The position numbers were made by a program, and so were the translations under genes. From Thiothrix winogradskyi (lineage in GTDB: Bacteria; Pseudomonadota; Gammaproteobacteria; Thiotrichales; Thiotrichaceae), in contig NZ_CP091244.1 in the NCBI RefSeq assembly GCF_021650935.1, positions 2,728,001 through 2,792,000 on the forward strand: a stretch of 64,000 bases of DNA, in the 5' to 3' direction. The notes under the pieces were generated by a model. That model saw only the letters and a list, made by a program, of their open reading frames with translations. It was not told the DNA's origin and searched no databases. Below are positions 51,759 to 63,100 of this stretch, one piece after another (positions within the stretch are counted from its first letter, which is position 1; every line of letters begins with the position of its first letter).

Positions 51759-53648
51759 ATGAGTTACCAAGCAGAATACGACCGCTCGATGAACGATCCA
51801 GAAGGTTTCTGGAAAGAGAAAGCTGACAATCTGAAGTGGTTCAAAGCCCCTGAGAAAATCCTGTCGCAAGACGAACACGGCATTTTCCATTGGTTTGCCG
51901 ATGGTGAAATGAACACTGCGTACATGGCACTGGATTACCACATTGAAAACGGGCGTGGCGATCAAGTCGCGATCATTTACGACTCGCCAGTTACTGACAC
52001 CAAGAAAACCTACACCTACAGCGAATTGCGCGATGAAGTAGCGCTCGCAGCCGGGATGTTGGCTGGTTTGGGTGTAGAAAAAGGCGACCGCGTTATTATC
52101 TACATGCCGATGATCCCCGAAGCGGTGATCAGCATGTTGGCAACGGCGCGTTTGGGCGCAATCCATTCCGTGGTGTTTGGTGGGTTTGCTGCCCCTGAAT
52201 TGGCACAGCGGATCGAAGACGCGCAACCGAAAGTGATGATTTCTGCCTCTTGCGGGATCGAAATCAAGCGCGTGATTGAGTACAAACCGTTGCTCGACAA
52301 AGCGATTGATTTGTCGGCACACAAGCCGCAAAGCTGCATTATTTTTCAACGTCCGCAAGCCATTTCACCCTTGATTGCAGGGCGTGACTACGAGTGGGAT
52401 GCGTTGATGGCAACGGCGACTCCGGCGGATTGCGTACCGGTGAAAGGCACTGACCCGCTGTACATTCTTTACACGTCTGGCACGACTGGCAAGCCTAAGG
52501 GCGTGGTGCGTGAGAATGGCGGTCATGCTGTCGCGCTGAACTACAGTATGCAGGCGATTTACAATATGAATCCCGGCGATGTGTTCTGGGCTGCGTCTGA
52601 CGTGGGCTGGGTAGTGGGGCACTCCTACATCGTGTACGCACCGCTGCTGCGCGGTTGCACCACGATTGTGTACGAAGGCAAGCCGGTTATGACACCGGAT
52701 GCGGGTGCATTCTGGCGCATTACCGAAGAGTATGGCGTGAAAGGCTTGTTCTCTGCGCCAACTGCGTTCCGTGCCATCAAGAAAGATGACCCGAATGCGG
52801 ATATGATCAAGCAATACGATACCAGCAGCTTGCTGACCATCTTCTCGGCGGGCGAACGCCTTGACCCACCGACCCAAGAGTGGATGATGGAAAAAACCGG
52901 CAAGCCAGTGATCGACCATTGGTGGCAAACTGAAACGGGTTGGGGCATTACTGCCAACCTGCAAGGTGTCGAGCCAATGCCGGTTAAGCTGGGTTCTTCC
53001 ACCATGCCGACCCCCGGTTTCAACGTGCAGATTCTGGACGAAAACGGGCAGGTATTGGGCAGAAATGAACAGGGTTTCATTGCGCTGAAATTGCCATTGC
53101 CACCAAGCTGTTTGGCAACGATTTGGGGCGATGTCGAGAAGTTCAAATCCAGCTATCTGCAAACCTTTGATGGTTATTATGCCAGCGGCGACGGCGGTTA
53201 CATCGACGAAGACGGCTATGTATTCGTCATGGGTCGTGTCGATGACGTGATGAACGTGGCAGGGCATCGTTTGTCTACTGGCGAGATGGAAGAAGTCGTG
53301 GGCGGGCATCCGTCTGTTGCTGAATGCGCGGTTATTGCACGCGATGATGACCTGAAAGGGCAAGTGCCAATGGGTCTGGTCGTGCTGAAAACGGGTGCGG
53401 ACATCGACGAGGAAACCTTGTCGAAGGAACTGACGCAGATGATCCGCAGCGCGATTGGCGCGATTGCTTGCTACAAAGAAACGCACATCGTGAAGCGTTT
53501 GCCGAAAACCCGTTCGGGTAAGACTTTGCGGAAGAGCTTGCGGCAGATGGTGAATGGGCAGCCGTATGTGGTGCCTTCCACTATTGATGACGTGACAATT
53601 ATGCCGGAGATTGAGGCGTTGTTGCGTGAGAAGGGTGTGATTGGGTAG
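51759..53648 (+). CDS. prpE: Propionate-CoA ligase PrpE
   Basis: PrpE activates propionate to propionyl-CoA via propionyl-AMP, feeding PrpC. The 629-residue product is of the acetyl-CoA-synthetase class: AMP motif LYTSGTTGKPKG, SDVGWVVGHSYIVYAPL, WWQTETGWG, and the catalytic Lys in RSGKTLRKSLR. A strong CGGAGGAGAG ribosome site lies 8 bp upstream. Length and the SDVGWVVGH segment suit PrpE; acetate use cannot be excluded. Confidence 0.94.
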   Translation: MSYQAEYDRSMNDPEGFWKEKADNLKWFKAPEKILSQDEHGIFHWFADGEMNTAYMALDYHIENGRGDQVAIIYDSPVTDTKKTYTYSELRDEVALAAGMLAGLGVEKGDRVIIYMPMIPEAVISMLATARLGAIHSVVFGGFAAPELAQRIEDAQPKVMISASCGIEIKRVIEYKPLLDKAIDLSAHKPQSCIIFQRPQAISPLIAGRDYEWDALMATATPADCVPVKGTDPLYILYTSGTTGKPKGVVRENGGHAVALNYSMQAIYNMNPGDVFWAASDVGWVVGHSYIVYAPLLRGCTTIVYEGKPVMTPDAGAFWRITEEYGVKGLFSAPTAFRAIKKDDPNADMIKQYDTSSLLTIFSAGERLDPPTQEWMMEKTGKPVIDHWWQTETGWGITANLQGVEPMPVKLGSSTMPTPGFNVQILDENGQVLGRNEQGFIALKLPLPPSCLATIWGDVEKFKSSYLQTFDGYYASGDGGYIDEDGYVFVMGRVDDVMNVAGHRLSTGEMEEVVGGHPSVAECAVIARDDDLKGQVPMGLVVLKTGADIDEETLSKELTQMIRSAIGAIACYKETHIVKRLPKTRSGKTLRKSLRQMVNGQPYVVPSTIDDVTIMPEIEALLREKGVIG

Positions 53649-53659
53649 GAAGAAACATC

Positions 53660-53728
53660 TGTAGGGGTAGACCCCCGTGTCTACCCTCTTTGCTTGAAGA
53701 AGGGCAGACACGGGGGTCTGCCCCTACA
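53660..53728. terminator. Long hairpin after prpE
   Basis: TGTAGGGGTAGACCCCCGTG and CACGGGGGTCTGCCCCTACA pair to a stem of about 27 bp with few mismatches. It lies between the convergent prpE and nSTAND genes. 53729-53850 has no gene; it contains the common intergenic string TTTTCAGGATTTAAGGAT. Confidence 0.7.
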
Positions 53729-53850
53729 AATCACTGATCAGTTGCATTTTTCTGCCTTCTTGTTGTCTGAACCTTGATTTTCAGGATTTAAGGATGACCA
53801 AGATAAGAATCCCGGCACATCCTGCTAATCCTTAAGTCCCAGTTCAAGAC

Positions 53851-54320
53851 TTAATAATCAATCTTCCCCAAGTTATACAACGCCAGCTTCCCCGACGTGA
53901 GCGGCACGGCAATCCAGCAACCCGTCGGCGTACAACGGAAGTCGACGTCCCAGAGGGGATTACCGTTCCACTCCATCGGCAAACGCAAACGGAACAGTTC
54001 GCTTTGCGTGTCCAAGTCCCACAGCCGCACGGTCATGTCCCAACTCACCGTTGCCAGTTGGCGGCTGTCCGGGCTGAAAATGGCTTTGTACACCGTCTGT
54101 TCATGCCCGTTCAGGCGCAGGGGTGTACCAGTGCCGCTGGTGGGGTAGACGCTGACGGTTTGTTCGCGTCCCACACTGGCGAGTTGCTGACCATCCGGGC
54201 TGAGGCTTGCCCACATCAATACATCTGATGCCTGAAATTCAGTTTCATTTCTTTCCAGCGATTGTCCATTGACACTCCAGAACTTGAGTTTCCCATCTGC
54301 GCCAGAACTAATCAGCAATT
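53851..54320 (-). pseudogene. 3' fragment of the nSTAND-WD40 gene
   Basis: The frame contains WD40 repeats: SSGADGKLKFWSVNG, SLSPDGQQLASVGREQTVSVY, and ATVSWDMTVRLWDLD. The fragment is cut from its 5' part by the IS at 54329-55319. When the IS and one 8-bp repeat are removed, the frame joins as FDSTGKLLISSGADG. The whole gene would then encode about 1249 residues. Confidence 0.9.
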
Positions 54321-54328
54321 TACCCGTA

Positions 54329-55319
54329 ACCTGAGTTCGGGATAAGCCATCCCTCAATTTAGATCACAACCAATGCTGATGTTTTTAAATCCAGTGCTGG
54401 TTTTTTATCTTGATAGGCATATGACACCAAGCCAGCAATGATGTTAATCATATAGTTAGTGAGTGAACGGTGGCGTGAATGCTCAATTTGTGAAATATTT
54501 TTCAACTGATCATTGATGGTTTCGATGATGCTCCGTTTACGCAACATCAGTGTATCGAACGTGTCACGCGCCACGGGTTTCATGTTTTTCTTCAGCGAGG
54601 TAATCCATTCAACCCCTTGCTCTGCCAACGATTCTGTCAATGCCTTGGAAATGTAGCCACGATCACCAAAGACTTTGCCGACCACTTTTTTCAGCAACGT
54701 GGGAACGGGCTTACGGTCATCGGTATTACCCGAAGTAATGGCAAACGATAAAATATTGCCGCAGTCATCCACGACCAAATGAAGTTTGAACCCATAAAAC
54801 CAGCCTGTTGACGATTTACCCCGCCTGCGTCTTTGCGAAAGGTGTGATGACGTGGAATACGCAAATTTTCACAGACTTTCAAGGGGGTAGAGTCTATGAA
54901 GGCAATACCTCGCCCCGTTTCACAGCGTTGCTGCATAAACAGGGTTAGTGGCAAAAGAACACGCGGCATTAACTCAATAAAACGTTGATAACTAGGGAGT
55001 TGCGGGAAATGACCCTTAAGAAATACTTTGACATGACGCTCATAATACCACTTGAAAGTACGATACCCCACTTGGTGGTAATGCACCAAAATCGTCATGA
55101 TTTCACTATCGCCAAGACCACTGTGGCGACGACGATGCCCGCCTTTCGGGGTCAATAACGTTTTGTTCCATTCGGGATGAAAGTCCTGACAAAAATCGTC
55201 AATGGCACAGAATAACCGTGTTAGCATCTCAGTAGCAGCCTTTGGTGGGGTCAATGTTGTGTGTGGTTACTCACATTCTCCCATGAAAGGCTGCGCCTTA
55301 CCTTATCCCGAACTCAGGT
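54329..55319. mobile_element. IS982-family insertion sequence with 8-bp target duplication
   Basis: The element is 991 bp. Ends ACCTGAGTTCGGGATAAG (54329) and CTTATCCCGAACTCAGGT (to 55319) are inverted. TACCCGTA flanks it on both sides (54321-54328 and 55320-55327). Removing it restores the WD40 frame exactly, so the insertion is recent and clean. Confidence 0.95.
54359..55254 (-). pseudogene. IS982 transposase, frameshifted
   Basis: The first frame (start near 55227, MLTRLFCAIDDFCQDFHP) runs to about 54840 and includes FIDSTPLKVCENLRIPRHHTF. The true continuation is in the -1 frame (RGKSSTGWFYGFKLHLVVDDCGNILSF), with GDRGYISKAL and RKRSIIETINDQLKN later. The shift is near the ACCTTTCGC string at about 54840. 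The DDE residues are in FIDST, VVDD and the SIIETIND block. Broken, or a sequence error. Confidence 0.9.
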
Positions 55320-57115
55320 TACCCGTAGAATCGAATCCAACAGCACTAACTTGCGAATCATGCGCATCAAACAACTGCGGTTTCCCCTCACCCACCAGAT
55401 CAAACAAGCCGATATGCCCGTCAAAGCTGGCAGTGGCGAGTTGGGAATCGTCGGGGGAGAAGGCGACGGCATGAACAGAGTTGCTATGGTCATCAATGGT
55501 ACGCTCCAGCGTTAATTGACCATCAGCACCTACTTTCCAGATTTTGGCTTTATTGTCATGGCTACCGGAAGCCAGCAAAGAGCCATCATGATTGAATGCT
55601 AAACGCAACACTTGATCATCATGTGCATCTTTGATTTCCTGCTGTGGGTCGGGCTTCAGCCCAACATCAGGCAACAAATAAACCTGTATCGAACCATCTT
55701 TTAACCCCACCACAACGTGTTTGCCATTGGGTGACACAACGGCGGATATGCCCGCTTTCGACTCCGGCAAATCAACCAACCATTGCCCCGGCAACTCCCC
55801 ACCCCAGCGTTTCACCGAGCCATCATTGCTGGCACTGTACAGCAGCACGCTTTCTTGTTCCTGCCACAATGCCAAACCTAAAACTCCCGCCGTATGCCCT
55901 TGCAGGATGCGCTGGGTAATGCCGGTTGCCACATCCCACAGGCGGATGGTGTTGTCGCTACTGGCAGAAGCCAGCAGCCCATTCTCCAGAAACTGTATTC
56001 CCCATACAGTGTTTTGATGACCTTTTAATTCACGAATGAACCAATATTTGCCATCTTTTATCCCCCAAAGGGAGACTGTATTACCGCTCGCTGTTGCAAA
56101 AGCACTTCCATCAAGATTAACTGCCGTCGCTATTCCAGAATAAGAGCCTGAGTCCAGACTTTTCCCAGTAGCCCAGTCCCACATATCTATTCGGCCACCA
56201 CTTCCAGCAATCAATATTTTTCCATTCGAAGTAAAAGCCAACCCATGATAAGAAATAGCACTTTTATCCCCCTCCATTACTCGCAACAACTTCGGCGAAC
56301 CCTCTTTCTCTTCCCCCTCTCCGTTTTCCCACAGCCGAATCTTGCCATCATCATGCCCACTCGCCAGCACCTTGCCATCCGGGGTCAACGCCAGTGCCCG
56401 CACCTTGCTGTCTGTCTGCCACTGCTGCAACACCTTGGCGGCTTGCCCCGCCTGCGGCAATGCCCAGCGGATAATCTGCCCATCGTCACCGCCGGAAAAC
56501 AGCCACTGCCCGTTCGGGTGGAAAACAATATCCCTTGCATCTCCTGTACTGCCTGCGGTTGGATCATGCCCCTCCAGCTTCTGCATCAGCTTGCTGCTGG
56601 CACGTTCAAACAGTGCCACCGTGCCGCGCTCGCCGGAGGCTGCCAGCCAATGCCCGTCCGGGCTGATGGCAACATCGCCAGTCAATGGCGGCAAAGGCTT
56701 GTCGCCATCCTGCAAGGTGGCTTGCGCTGCCCCGCCCATGATGGCGGTATAGCCCGCCAGCAGGTCGCGGGCATGGCGGCGCGGTGCGGGGATGTCCGCA
56801 TCCAGCGGGCGGGTGCTGTCCAGCTTGGTGGCAGTCGCCGCGAAATCTTCCACCTTGGTCAGCAGTGAGGCATGGGTAACAGTCGAATTGAACAAACCAT
56901 TGACCGCCTTTTGCTCGGCAGATTCCGCTTTGTTGCGCTGAATCATGCCAAACACAGCCAAACCCACCGCAATCAGGAAACCAACCAACGCAAACCCGAA
57001 CTGCCGCCGCACTCGCGCCAATTCTGCCTTGCGCCGCGCTTCCTCCGCCTCGCGGATACGCTGCTCCTCTGCCTCACTCTCACTGAGAAACCGCATCGCC
57101 AAGCTGAAGTCGCCC

Positions 57116-57172
57116 TCTTTCTCCCCTCTTCCTCCCTTCACCCCTTGCGGGGGAAGGGTCGGGGATGGGGGG
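57116..57172. repeat. Half-palindrome inserted in frame in the nSTAND gene (copy 2)
   Basis: The string CCTCCCTTCACCCCTTGCGGGGGAAGGG and its flanks resemble the intergenic CCCTTCACCCC repeats. On the coding strand it reads PPSPTLPPQGVKGGRG, placed between the NTPase region and the membrane helix. The frame is kept. Confidence 0.7.
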
Positions 57173-58172
57173 TAATCCGCCGCAGGCGCATACCGCCCCG
57201 CCCAAGCCCCATTCGGCTGCGTCTTCTCCCGCCACTCCCGCGCCACCGCCAAATCCGTGCCGCGCCACAATTCGCCACGCCCATCCGCATGACGCTGCGC
57301 CCCCTCCAGCAGCCGCAAATACATCGCCGCCTTGTCGCCTTCCGCCGCCACCCAGCCTTGCAAGCGTTGCCACTGGCGGATCAGGCTTTCATGGCTAATA
57401 TCCAGCACCGTATCCGCCGTCAACGCCACTTGCGGTGGCGGCATCAGAAAATTGCGCCCCGACTGGCGGAAGGTATCGACAATGTGCGTCAGGGTCGGCA
57501 AATCCGCCCCTGTCATATCCAGCAACGCCTGCACCTTGAGCGGACGGCGGATGTCCTGCCCATCCTTGCTACGTTCGGTGAGTGCGCGGAACATCACTTC
57601 GGCAACCGTTTGCCCGTCAGCATCCAGTTCCTGCCAAGCCTGTTCCGCGTGGTCATTCAACGCCCCGCGCAACCCCCTCAAGCCCCGGTATTCAGCGAGC
57701 GTGAGGATTTTATCCGCGTCATTTTCCCACAGCCGCATCAGTGCGTGCTGCAACAACGGCAACTGGTCGGGGTCATTGCCCGCCTCATTCAACAGGTGGT
57801 TTGCCAGCGCGTCTTCCACCGACCCGCCAAACAATTGCGCAGGCAAGCTAATCGCATCACGCAACTGCTCCCGCGACAAACGCGGCGTGAGGTACAGCCC
57901 GTCATTGATCGCCTCCGGCAAGCCGTGGAATTCCGCCGCCGCCCCCAAAAAATCGGAACGCATGGTGATAACCACGTACACATCCGGGTGGGTGCAAGCC
58001 TCCAGCAACAACGCGACGAATGCCGCCGCCTGATTTTCCTCCTGCTCACGGAATCGGAACATTTCCTCGAATTGGTCAACCATCAGCAACAAGCGAGTCC
58101 CTGCGGGTAGCGGCGCGTGGGTGAGGATTTCGTGCAGGCTGCGGGAGCCACGGCGTAATTCTGCCGCTAAAG

Positions 58173-58278
58173 AACCCTCACCCCCAACCCCTCTCCCAGA
58201 GGTAGAGGGGCGCAAGATAAGTGCCGTATTCTCTTTCTCCCCCTCTACCTCCGGGAGAGGGGGTCGGGGGGTGAGGGT
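58173..58278. repeat. Full palindrome inserted in frame in the nSTAND gene (copy 1)
   Basis: Arms ACCCTCACCCCC...CTCTCCCAGAGGTAGAGGGG and CCCCTCTACCTCCGGGAGAGG...GGGGTGAGGGT face each other across 30 bp. On the coding strand it gives LTPRPPLPEVEG then RPSTSGRGVGGEG, about residues 107-142, just after the Walker A region. The left half is nearly the same as the repeat in metH. Confidence 0.88.
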
Positions 58279-58595
58279 ATTCCAGCTTCCCTCAAACACC
58301 TTATCCGCCAACAACCCTTCCGCCAGCCGCACAAACGGTTGATCACCGGGGCGCATTTCGGCAATCGCCCAACGCGAACCGACCTCGCCCATGTAACCTT
58401 TTTCCAGCCCCGGCAATAACCCCGCTTTCACCAGCGACGATTTGCCGCTGCCGGATGCGCCCAGCACGGCGAGGAAATGGTGTTGCTTAAGCCGTGCCAG
58501 CAAATCATCGACCTGTTGCTGCCGCCCAAAGAAAATGCGCGATTCGTAGCGTTCAAACGCCCGCAAACCGGGGTATGGCTGGAGTTTCGGGCGGC

Positions 58596-59963
58596 TCATG
58601 CTTCCACCTCCGCCAGAAACTGCTCAAGACAGTGCTCGTCAAAGTTGTTATGGCACACCCATGTTTTCATACCGTGCAAACGCACGGACAAACCTTCTGC
58701 TTGGGCATCCTGACAAATCAGAATTCTAGGCTTACTCTCCCGCCTCACGATTGCCGCCTGCGCATCATATAAAAACTCATCCACGATCTCCGGGGATGCT
58801 TGCAGATACAACATCAACAACACATCGCAACGCTGATAACCACGTTCAATGCTTGTGCGGATACGTTCGGGCTTACCTTGATAAACGGGTAAAACCACTG
58901 AAAACCCCTTGTCGCACAATTTGTTCGCCAAACTATCTGCCCGACCATAATCCTCTTGCGCCGCATGGACAAACACCATCTGCGCCCCGTTCACTTTGGG
59001 CGTTTCGTCATCGGGCTGTTTGGGTTTGGGCAACACCGCTTCGCGCACCATGCGGATAAAATCGGATAAGGGCGCAGCAATCACGGTCTTGCCTCCCAGC
59101 AACTGCCGCTGTTCATCCGGCACATGCCCGCCGGAATAATCGAGTTTGGGGTCACGCCATTGCAGGATGGGCTTTTTCGCCGCATCGGCAATGAAATGCT
59201 GATCATAAGGAACGCCCATCGTGTAGTTTGCATCCAGCAATTGCACAAAATGCGAACATTGCGTTAACAGTGTTTCCATGTCGGCAACTTTGTGCGAATT
59301 AGCACGGGGTAGAGATTCAATACCGAACTGGCGCAATTCACTGATCACACTTTGACGCTGGCTGTAGAGTGAATCATTCACTGGCGCGACATACACCGTG
59401 GCTTTGGGCGCTTCGATGGGTTCGGCTGTACTGGCTCGCAGCGATTTTATCGCATTGGCAAGATCATGCGACAAATCCACCAGCCGCTCGTAATAAGCAC
59501 TGTCAGTGGCTTGCGGCACGGGGAAACCCAATTGCCGCACCCGGTCTTTATCGGTCACACGCCAAAACGGGTAGTTGAGCAAATCCCGGATAATGACGGG
59601 TTTATCTAGCATCGCTACACGCTCCAACTCAATCACGAAGATGCGCTTACTAAGGTCGGGATGACTGCTTTGAAACAGTTCCAGTTCCCTTTGACACCAC
59701 GGCGAAGCCATCCAGCCCGTGGAAAACAGAATCACCAACGTATTTGCTTGCGTCACCTGCTGCTCGATTTCCGGCGTGACCGCATCATTACCCTTCAAGC
59801 GGAAATCCTTCCAGAAATGGTAATTGTCTTTACGCCCCATCCGACGGTTTAATTCGCCACGCAAATCGTTGGTGAAATGCGTAATCCAGCCCTGTTGCTG
59901 ATTGGCAACCGGCTGATCATCCACATGAGCAAAACTAACGAAAATATCTGCGACATCCGACAC
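58596..59963 (-). CDS. Two-TIR-domain protein paired with the nSTAND gene
   Basis: The 455-residue product (GTG 59963; TTG 59969 also possible) starts with a TIR domain: DIFVSFAHVDDQ, FWKDFRLKGNDAV, TLVILFSTGWMASPWCQRELELF. The Glu in WCQRELE matches the NADase catalytic position of TIR enzymes. A second, more distant TIR-like or related Rossmann domain (about 320-445, VFVHAAQEDYGRADSLANKL, CDVLLMLYLQASPEIVDEFLYDA) lies at the C-terminus. ATGA overlap with the nSTAND gene shows coupled translation. NAD+ cleavage on signal from the nSTAND protein is a natural hypothesis for an anti-phage system. Confidence 0.85.
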   Translation of the reverse strand: MSDVADIFVSFAHVDDQPVANQQQGWITHFTNDLRGELNRRMGRKDNYHFWKDFRLKGNDAVTPEIEQQVTQANTLVILFSTGWMASPWCQRELELFQSSHPDLSKRIFVIELERVAMLDKPVIIRDLLNYPFWRVTDKDRVRQLGFPVPQATDSAYYERLVDLSHDLANAIKSLRASTAEPIEAPKATVYVAPVNDSLYSQRQSVISELRQFGIESLPRANSHKVADMETLLTQCSHFVQLLDANYTMGVPYDQHFIADAAKKPILQWRDPKLDYSGGHVPDEQRQLLGGKTVIAAPLSDFIRMVREAVLPKPKQPDDETPKVNGAQMVFVHAAQEDYGRADSLANKLCDKGFSVVLPVYQGKPERIRTSIERGYQRCDVLLMLYLQASPEIVDEFLYDAQAAIVRRESKPRILICQDAQAEGLSVRLHGMKTWVCHNNFDEHCLEQFLAEVEA

Positions 59964-60172
59964 GAGCAAGGCTTCCCATTATTTAGTTGTCAACACCCGT
60001 CAGGAATATAGCCCGAATCCGCCAAAATGTTAATCGGTTTGGACAGCACCCATTAATCGCTTACGCCCCAAACACATACCAGATACATCACGCATTCCCA
60101 TAAGACAGCTTATGTTCTGTGCGTCAATTCTGGTAGGATACGCGCCTTAACTGAATTGCTGATGGCTTAACC

Positions 60173-63100
60173 ATGAACCGCACAACCCAACTACAAAACG
60201 CCCTTGCTGATCGCATCCTCATCCTTGATGGGGCGATGGGCACGATGATCCAACGCTACAAGCTGGAAGAAGCCGATTATCGCGGCACGCGCTTTGCCGA
60301 CTGGCACAAGGACATCAAGGGCAATAACGACCTGTTGGTGCTGACCAAACCGGAAGTCATCCGCACGATTCACGGGGAATACCTCGCCGCTGGCGCAGAT
60401 ATTCTCGAAACCAATACCTTCAACGCCACCACAATTTCGATGCACGACTACGACATGCAAGACCTGTCGTATGAAATCAACGTGGAAGCGGCAAAGCTGG
60501 CGCGTTCCGTCGCTGACGAATACAGCACGCCCGACAAACCGCGCTTCGTCGCAGGCGTACTCGGTCCCACCAGCCGCACTTGCAGCATTTCCCCCGACGT
60601 GAACGACCCCGGTTTCCGCAACGTCACCTTCGATGCGCTGGTCACAGCCTACATGGAATCCACCCGTGGTCTGATCGAAGGCGGCGCGGATATTATCCTG
60701 ATCGAAACCATTTTCGACACGCTCAATGCCAAAGCTGCCGTGTTTGCGGTCAAGCAGGTGTTCGACGAAGACAATATCGAACTGCCGATTATGATTTCCG
60801 GCACGATTACCGATGCGTCAGGGCGTACATTGTCCGGGCAAACCACCGAAGCGTTCTACAACGCGCTGGCACACGCTGACGCAATTTCGTTTGGGTTGAA
60901 CTGCGCACTGGGGCCGGATTTGCTGCGTCAATATGTCGAAGAAATGTCCCGCGTGTGCGCTTCCCACGTTTCCGCCCACCCCAACGCGGGTTTGCCGAAT
61001 GAAATGGGCGAATACGACATGGATGGCGCGGAAATGGCAGTCCACATCCGTGAATGGGCGCAAAGCGGTTTCCTGAATATCGTCGGCGGCTGCTGCGGCA
61101 CATCGCCTGCACACATCAAAGCCATTGCCGACGCAGTGGCAGGGATTGCACCACGCCAATTGCCAACGCTTGCCAAAGAATGCCGCCTTTCCGGTCTTGA
61201 ACCGTTCAATATCGGTGCAAACAGCCTGTTTGTGAATGTGGGCGAACGCACCAATGTAACGGGTTCCATCAAATTCAAGCGTTTGATCAAAGAAGGCAAT
61301 TACACCGAAGCCCTCGAAGTTGCGTTAGAACAAGTCGAAAGTGGCGCACAAATCATCGACGTGAACATGGACGAAGGCTTGTTGGATGCCGAAAAGGAAA
61401 TGACGCGCTTCCTTAACTTGATTGCGTCTGAGCCGGACATTGCGCGTGTGCCGGTGATGGTCGATTCTTCTAAGTGGGAAGTCATCGAAGCGGGTTTGAA
61501 ATGCATCCAAGGCAAGGGCATTGTTAACTCGATTTCGATGAAAGAAGGCGAAGAGAAATTCATCGCACAAGCCAAGCTGGTACGCCGCTACGGGGCAGCA
61601 GTGATCGTGATGGCATTCGACGAACAAGGGCAAGCGGATACGCAAGCGCGGAAAATCGAGATTTGCACCCGCGCTTACAAGATTTTGACCGAACAAGTCG
61701 GCTTCCCGCCCGAAGACATTATTTTTGACCCGAACATCTTCGCGGTCGCCACGGGGATCGACGAACACAATAATTACGCGGTGGACTTTATCGAAGCCAC
61801 GCGCTGGATTCGCCAGAACCTGCCACACGCGCACATTTCCGGCGGGGTTTCCAACGTATCGTTCTCGTTCCGAGGCAATAATCCGGTGCGCGAAGCCATC
61901 CACAGCGTGTTCCTTTACCATGCGATCAAAGCAGGCATGGATATGGGGATTGTGAATGCGGGGCAAATGGCGATTTACGACGATATTCCTGCCGAATTGC
62001 GCGATGCGGTTGAGGACGTAATCCAGAACAAGGACGCGGCTGCGACCGAACGCTTGCTGGATATTGCCGCGAAATACAAAGGCGATGGCTCGGCTGAAGT
62101 GAAGAAGGAAGACCTCGAATGGCGTTCATGGCCGGTTGAAAAACGCCTTGAACACGCGCTGGTGAAAGGCATTGATGCCTTCGTCAACGAAGACACCGAA
62201 GAGGCACGGGTGAAACTCGGTCGTCCGCTGCTGGTGATCGAAGGCCCGTTGATGGATGGCATGAACGTGGTCGGCGACTTGTTCGGCGCGGGCAAAATGT
62301 TCCTGCCGCAAGTGGTTAAGTCCGCCCGCGTGATGAAGAAATCGGTGGCGTACCTCGACCCCTTCATGGAAGCCGAAAAGGCCGGTTACGAAGTGCAAGC
62401 CAACGGCAAAATCCTGATGGCAACCGTGAAAGGCGACGTGCATGACATCGGCAAAAACATTGTCGGCGTGGTGTTGCAGTGCAATAGCTACGAAGTGATC
62501 GACCTTGGCGTGATGGTTTCGGCGGAAAAAATCCTGCAAGTGGCGCGTGAGCAGAAGGTGGATATTATCGGCTTGTCCGGTCTGATTACGCCGTCGCTGG
62601 ATGAAATGGTGCATGTTGCCAAGGAAATGCAGCGGCAGGATTTCCATGTGCCGTTGCTGATTGGTGGGGCTACTACGTCCAAAATTCATACGGCGGTGAA
62701 GATTGAGCCGCAGTTTAAGAACGACATTGTGGTGTATGTGCCGGATGCGTCGCGGGCGGTTGGTGTGGCGAGTGCATTGCTTTCCAAAGAGCAAAAGCCG
62801 GATTATGTGGCGAGCATTCGGGCGGAATATGAGCAGGTGCGCGTGAAGCGGGCGGCGAATCAGACTGAGCGTAAGTTGGTGAGCATTGCGGCGGCACGGG
62901 CGAATAAGTTTCAGGTGGATTGGGCGGGGTATACGCCGCCGAAGCCGAAGACCCTCACCCCCCAACCCCCTCTCCCAGAGGTAGAGGGGGGGAAGAATAT
63001 CATTGTGTTTGGGGATTATCCGCTGGATGAACTGGTGGAGCGGATTGATTGGACGCCGTTTTTCCGTAGTTGGGAATTGGCGGGGCGTTTCCCGGATATT

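Larger units (their letters stand above)
55320..58599 (-). pseudogene. nSTAND NTPase with WD40 repeats, 5' part of interrupted gene
   Basis: This STAND-type signalling NTPase has an opening YPGLRAFERYESRIFFGR, Walker A GASGSGKSSLV (about 47-57), Walker B-like LLLMVDQFEEMF, and a winged-helix region. A membrane helix (FGFALVGFLIAVGLAVFGMI) precedes at least nine WD40 repeats (WDVATGITQRILQGHTAGVLGLAL). Such proteins usually sense a ligand with WD40 and then trigger an effector. The frame is intact up to the IS, so the visible part could give a 1098-residue truncated product. Two palindromic repeats are inserted in frame (58173-58278 and 57116-57172). It overlaps the TIR gene by 4 bp. Confidence 0.9.

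Noticed and set aside
52365..53711. 448-residue minus-strand frame opposite prpE
   Set aside because: Antisense shadow of a conserved enzyme with His/Arg-rich composition and no domain.
55721..58110. Long plus-strand frames (up to 412 residues) opposite the nSTAND gene
   Set aside because: High-GC antisense shadows rich in Arg/Pro/His; the minus strand has clear domains.
59970..60172. SAH or cobalamin riboswitch before metH
   Set aside because: No consensus elements of either class could be found in the 203 bp.
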